Assembly (NCBI GenBank): GCA_964611645.1
Contig: CAZTAO010000100.1
Location: 1 to 9,366, forward strand
Source of the DNA: CAZTAO01 sp964611645
GTDB taxonomy: Bacteria; Armatimonadota; UBA5829
Direction: 5' to 3'
DNA length: 9,366 bases
Under the pieces are notes generated by a model. That model had not been told where the DNA came from. It did not search any database and saw nothing but the letters and a program-made list of their open reading frames with translations. Position numbers and translations under genes: made by a program. This document shows, piece by piece, positions 6,907-9,366 of this stretch; position 1 is the stretch's first letter, and every line of letters begins with the position of its first letter.

Positions 6907-8285
6907 ACCAGACACTCCTCATCTCTGCGATTGTCGACTATACTCCCTATCTCGCTCACCAGCGATCGAATGCCATTAGGCCGCAGTTGGATTCGCAGCC
7001 CATCGACATTTACCCTGACTTCTTCCACGAGAAGCTTCACGATTCTCAACTGCTCCACAGGGAACAACTCGTCCCAAATGGGGTCGAGCTTACGTAGCGA
7101 GTTCGAAATCTGTCGTTGGCTGACCGCCTTTCCCGGCTCAGCGTTATGTGTCGCCCGATACGTCTGCGCTATCATCTCAGGAGATTTGAATACAGCTTTC
7201 AGTTGTGCCATTACTGCACCCTCGATGTCCCCGGCTGGCACGGATTTCACGGGGCAGCTATCGTGGCCGGATTTGGAGGCGTGGCCGCATGTGTAATACC
7301 GATAACTCTTATCCCGTCTTATCGAGGACACAGGGCTCATTGAGGCATCGCACACCCCGCATCGTATTATCCCTCGCAAGAGGGCCGGAGCCTTCGCCCG
7401 CGCGTGTTTCGCCCGGTTATCTCTATTCTCTTCTATGACCTGATGCGCCCGTCGCCACATCTCTGTCGTCACTATCGCTTCATGCTCACCGGGATATGTC
7501 TTGTCCTTGTGAATAACCTCTCCAATGTAGGTCCGGTTGTAGAGCACCCTGTATATGTGAGACTTGTCCCAGGATCTGCCTTCGCGAAAAACGCCGCGTT
7601 TGGTCATCCACGCTTTGGTAGTAACGCCCTTCTTGTTGAGCTCGTTGGCTATGGTTATAGGGGACCCTATCTGGGCGAAGCGTTTGAAGATGTGGCGCAC
7701 GATCTTCGCCTCGGCTTCGTTCACTACCAGCCGGGTTTCCTGGGGATGCACATCATAACCCAGGGGTGGAGTCCCTCCCGTGAACTTGCCTTTGCGCTTG
7801 GCCCCGGCTACCTTGTCGCGGATCCGCTCACCAATTACCTCCCTCTCATATTGACTAAACGACATGAGCACGTTGACGGTAAGGCGGCCCATAGGGGTGG
7901 AACTGTCGAAGCTTTGAGTAACTGAGACAAACGAGACGCCACGCTGTTCAAAGACTTCCATCAGTCTTGCAAAGTCCAGCAGCGACCGGGAGAGGCGATC
8001 AATCTTGTAGGTCAGAATGACATCGACCTTGCCAGCCTCTACGTCAGCGAGTAACCTCTGCAGAGCCGGCCGTTCTATATTCGCGCCGGTGAAACCGCCG
8101 TCGGAGTAGTCAGTTGGCAGCATTACCCAGCCCTCGTGTTTGCGACTCTGGACATACGCTTCACATGATTCTCGCTGAGCATCCAGCGAGTTGAAGTCGG
8201 TATTGAGGTTTTCCTCGGTGCTCTTCCGGGTGTAGGCCGCGCACCGGATAATCGGGGTGGTTGTCGCGACTGGTCTTCTGTTCAT
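6903..8285 (-). CDS. Large serine recombinase (resolvase/invertase superfamily, 460 aa)
   Basis: Residues ~12-160 are the catalytic resolvase domain: YTRKS carries the nucleophile Ser22, D62GGF.G is typical, and KIDRLSRS supplies Arg97 and Arg100, which with Ser22 form the active site. The long E helix (about 131-160, MGRLTVNVLMSFSQYEREVI) follows. The Recombinase DNA-binding domain spans about 170-285 (PPLGY, IYRVLYNRTYIGE). A zinc ribbon uses Cys309, Cys312, Cys333 and Cys344. The tail of ~115 residues lacks an obvious long coiled coil, putting the protein near the short end of the large-serine-integrase range. Such enzymes cut two DNA sites through 5' phosphoserine links and rejoin them. 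Its ATG overlaps the DUF2924 stop as ATGA, with AAAGGA upstream. No att sites could be identified. All key residues are present, so it looks active. Confidence 0.95.
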   Translation of the reverse strand: MNRRPVATTTPIIRCAAYTRKSTEENLNTDFNSLDAQRESCEAYVQSRKHEGWVMLPTDYSDGGFTGANIERPALQRLLADVEAGKVDVILTYKIDRLSRSLLDFARLMEVFEQRGVSFVSVTQSFDSSTPMGRLTVNVLMSFSQYEREVIGERIRDKVAGAKRKGKFTGGTPPLGYDVHPQETRLVVNEAEAKIVRHIFKRFAQIGSPITIANELNKKGVTTKAWMTKRGVFREGRSWDKSHIYRVLYNRTYIGEVIHKDKTYPGEHEAIVTTEMWRRAHQVIEENRDNRAKHARAKAPALLRGIIRCGVCDASMSPVSSIRRDKSYRYYTCGHASKSGHDSCPVKSVPAGDIEGAVMAQLKAVFKSPEMIAQTYRATHNAEPGKAVSQRQISNSLRKLDPIWDELFPVEQLRIVKLLVEEVRVNVDGLRIQLRPNGIRSLVSEIGSIVDNRRDEECLV

Positions 8286-8818
8286 ATGTCTGTCATTCCT
8301 TTCTTCACAGTGGACTTCTGGAGTCCGAAGAACGCTCGCCCGTTCCAGTGGGTGCCGGTAATGGCCAGGGCTATGGCTGTCAGGGACCTATACCGGCAGC
8401 CCTCAAAGTCGAAGCCGCCATTGACCACGGTTACCTCATAGGTGCGTCCCTTCCATTCCCGCAGGAACCGAGTGCCGACTATGGGCATGCCGGCTTTTTG
8501 TTTCTTCTCAGCACGACGGCGGTCTGACCGTCCGCCGTTCTCGTCGAAGCCGTGGGAATCGAGAACCTCGTCCATGGTCTGACGAGCCCCTTCCGAAAGG
8601 CCGCCATAGGCAATCTCTTGAATGCGGTACGCCAATCGCTTGATCAGGTATGGTCGGTTGCTGGCGGTTGCGTCCTTCCCGAATAGCGTTCGCCAGAGGC
8701 TGCGCAGTTCTTGGTAGGTTAGGTTGTCTAGATCCGCGATCTGCTTGAGCACGGAGTCCACCGGGCCATTCGCCACGTTCGTTCCACTCGTCGTTCTCGT
8801 TTTGCTGCTGGTTTTCAT
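8282..8818 (-). CDS. DUF2924 family protein (178 aa)
   Basis: The N-terminal half (about 21-88) is helical, with LTYQELRSLWRTLFG (33-47) and NRPYLIKRLAYRIQE (54-68). After a charged linker (94-108) comes the family hallmark: VGTRFLREWKGRTYEVTV (114-131), GFDFEGCRYRSLTAIALAIT (135-154) and GTHWNGRAFFGL (155-166). DUF2924 is known from prophages and integrative elements, usually beside serine recombinases; its biochemical role is undefined, though the positive charge suggests nucleic acid contact. The start ATG at 8816-8818 follows directly on the TAG of the preceding gene, with GGGGAG upstream, and the end overlaps the recombinase start by four bases, so translation is probably coupled through the cassette. 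Confidence 0.9.
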   Translation of the reverse strand: MKTSSKTRTTSGTNVANGPVDSVLKQIADLDNLTYQELRSLWRTLFGKDATASNRPYLIKRLAYRIQEIAYGGLSEGARQTMDEVLDSHGFDENGGRSDRRRAEKKQKAGMPIVGTRFLREWKGRTYEVTVVNGGFDFEGCRYRSLTAIALAITGTHWNGRAFFGLQKSTVKKGMTDI

Positions 8819-9055
8819 CTACTCCCCTTTTGTTTGGCTCCCAGGAATGGCTCTTCCTTTGGAAGCGGTTTGTTGCCAATGAACGCTCTTTTCGACGGAA
8901 ACAGCAAGTCCGAAGTCAGAGAAGCTGTCACCGTCATTGCTGGCGCGGTTGCTTTCTCTGTTCCTCCCGCGCAGTATTCCTGCGGCGAGGAGCCTCGCCA
9001 CCTCAGCCATTCTTTCCTCCACGGTCAACCATCTCGTAGCGGGCGCCTGTATCAT
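8819..9055 (-). CDS. Small cassette-leading protein (78 aa)
   Basis: The ATG at 9053-9055 was chosen because AGAGGAG sits seven bases upstream and the family-like part begins there. An upstream in-frame start (to 9136) adds a Cys/Arg-rich stretch with no support. The N-terminal third is an amphipathic helix (WLTVEERMAEVARLLAAGIL, residues 8-27) followed by an Arg-rich segment; the C-terminal part is polar and contains a VEKSVHW motif. Small proteins of this look commonly precede DUF2924 genes in such cassettes, by my recollection of the family; no function is known. Its stop codon abuts the DUF2924 start, so it is the first gene of the four-gene operon. Confidence 0.65.
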   Translation of the reverse strand: MIQAPATRWLTVEERMAEVARLLAAGILRGRNRESNRASNDGDSFSDFGLAVSVEKSVHWQQTASKGRAIPGSQTKGE

Positions 9056-9297
9056 CCGTTTACTCCTCTGGTCACGCGGGGTATGCCGGCAAGACCCGCA
9101 TATGCGAATTCCTAGTCTGCGCGAAAGCACGTGCAACTAAGCACAAGCGATAACTAGCCTGAATATCCCAGCGCAAGCTGCTGATTGGCGGCTTTCGGCG
9201 GGTCGCCCGGAAATGTCCTATCGTCCGACGGAGTTTTGGGAGCCACGCCTCCGCCGAGGTAAGACGACCTTCGCTGGAGGCATCCTCAAGTGTATGT
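9056..9297 (-). other. Long leader of the recombinase cassette
   Basis: About 240 bases lie between the candidate promoter and the first cassette gene. A frame from a TTG at 9324-9326 to 9072 is open, but its start coincides with the -35 box and its product resembles nothing known. Structures seen: an inverted pair GCCTCC (9247-9252) and GGAGGC (9276-9281), and the palindrome GCACGTGC (9127-9134). Either could be regulatory or belong to a recombination site, but neither is diagnostic. Confidence 0.4.
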
Positions 9298-9315
9298 AGT
9301 GTATGCGGATGTATG
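9291..9315. repeat. Three helically phased TGTATG repeats over the cassette promoter
   Basis: TGTATG (CATACA on the minus strand) occurs at 9291-9296, 9300-9305 and 9310-9315, spaced 9 and 10 bases, about one helical turn. The array covers the predicted -10 and the adjoining spacer, where a bound protein would block the polymerase. This makes it a candidate operator for autoregulation by a cassette protein. Confidence 0.45.
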
Positions 9316-9326
9316 GTAAGCGTCAA
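9298..9326 (-). promoter_or_regulatory. Candidate sigma70-type promoter of the recombinase cassette
   Basis: On the minus strand: -35 TTGACG (9321-9326, 5 of 6), a 17-base spacer, then TACACT (9298-9303, 4 of 6). It is the best promoter-like element upstream of the four-gene cassette and would give a leader of roughly 235 bases. A weaker element closer to the gene cannot be excluded. Confidence 0.5.
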
Positions 9327-9366
9327 ACCACCCCCACCTTGTTTGGCTTCCTGACTTGAGCGATAC

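Noticed and set aside
6874..7925. Several plus-strand frames opposite the serine recombinase
   Set aside because: They are antisense to a recombinase with complete catalytic and zinc-ribbon motifs, and their products show no domain.
9072..9326. Minus-strand frame of 84 codons upstream of the cassette
   Set aside because: It begins with TTG inside the predicted -35 box, lacks a ribosome binding site and has composition unlike a real protein; only the leader is supported.

Overview
The window comes from a bacterial genome: most genes have a strong Shine-Dalgarno motif, there are sigma70-like promoters, and genes are packed in short operons. The taxon cannot be fixed from the sequence. TolB-like propeller repeats, secreted HEAT-type proteins and DUF2924/serine-recombinase cassettes together would fit a GC-moderate environmental lineage such as Planctomycetota, Armatimonadota or Chloroflexota, but that is a weak inference. 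No tRNA, rRNA or CRISPR array was seen.

Layout. (1) 1-1086, plus: the 3' part of an Amidase_6-type papain-like cysteine hydrolase, cut by the left window edge. (2) 1326-1940, minus: an unrecognised exported protein with a near-consensus promoter and an 11-bp direct repeat abutting its -35 box. (3) 2266-3041, minus: the remains of a serine-recombinase cassette, consisting of an intact HTH-like protein gene and only the last ~117 codons of the recombinase. (4) 3042-3588, plus: three exact 174-bp TolB-like propeller repeats, with neither end of their gene, fused to the broken recombinase. (5) 3589-4006: mostly unassigned sequence plus the leader of the next operon. (6) 4007-6414, plus: a two-gene operon for a membrane-anchored propeller-like protein and an exported HEAT-repeat-like protein. 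(7) 6475-9055, minus: a complete four-gene cassette (small protein, DUF2924 protein, large serine recombinase, HTH-like protein) whose genes abut or overlap. (8) 9056-9366: its long leader and a candidate promoter with three phased TGTATG repeats.

How it fits together. The window is an accessory region shaped by serine recombinases. Two cassettes of the same family, about 45-50% identical in protein by eye and in the same orientation, bracket the two-gene exported-protein operon. The right cassette looks functional: it keeps the nucleophile serine, the paired arginines and the zinc ribbon. The left one has lost its catalytic domain at a sharp junction with the propeller repeats. The features most worth following up are that junction, the conserved coupled HTH partner (a candidate recombination accessory or directionality factor), and the two promoter-associated repeat arrays.
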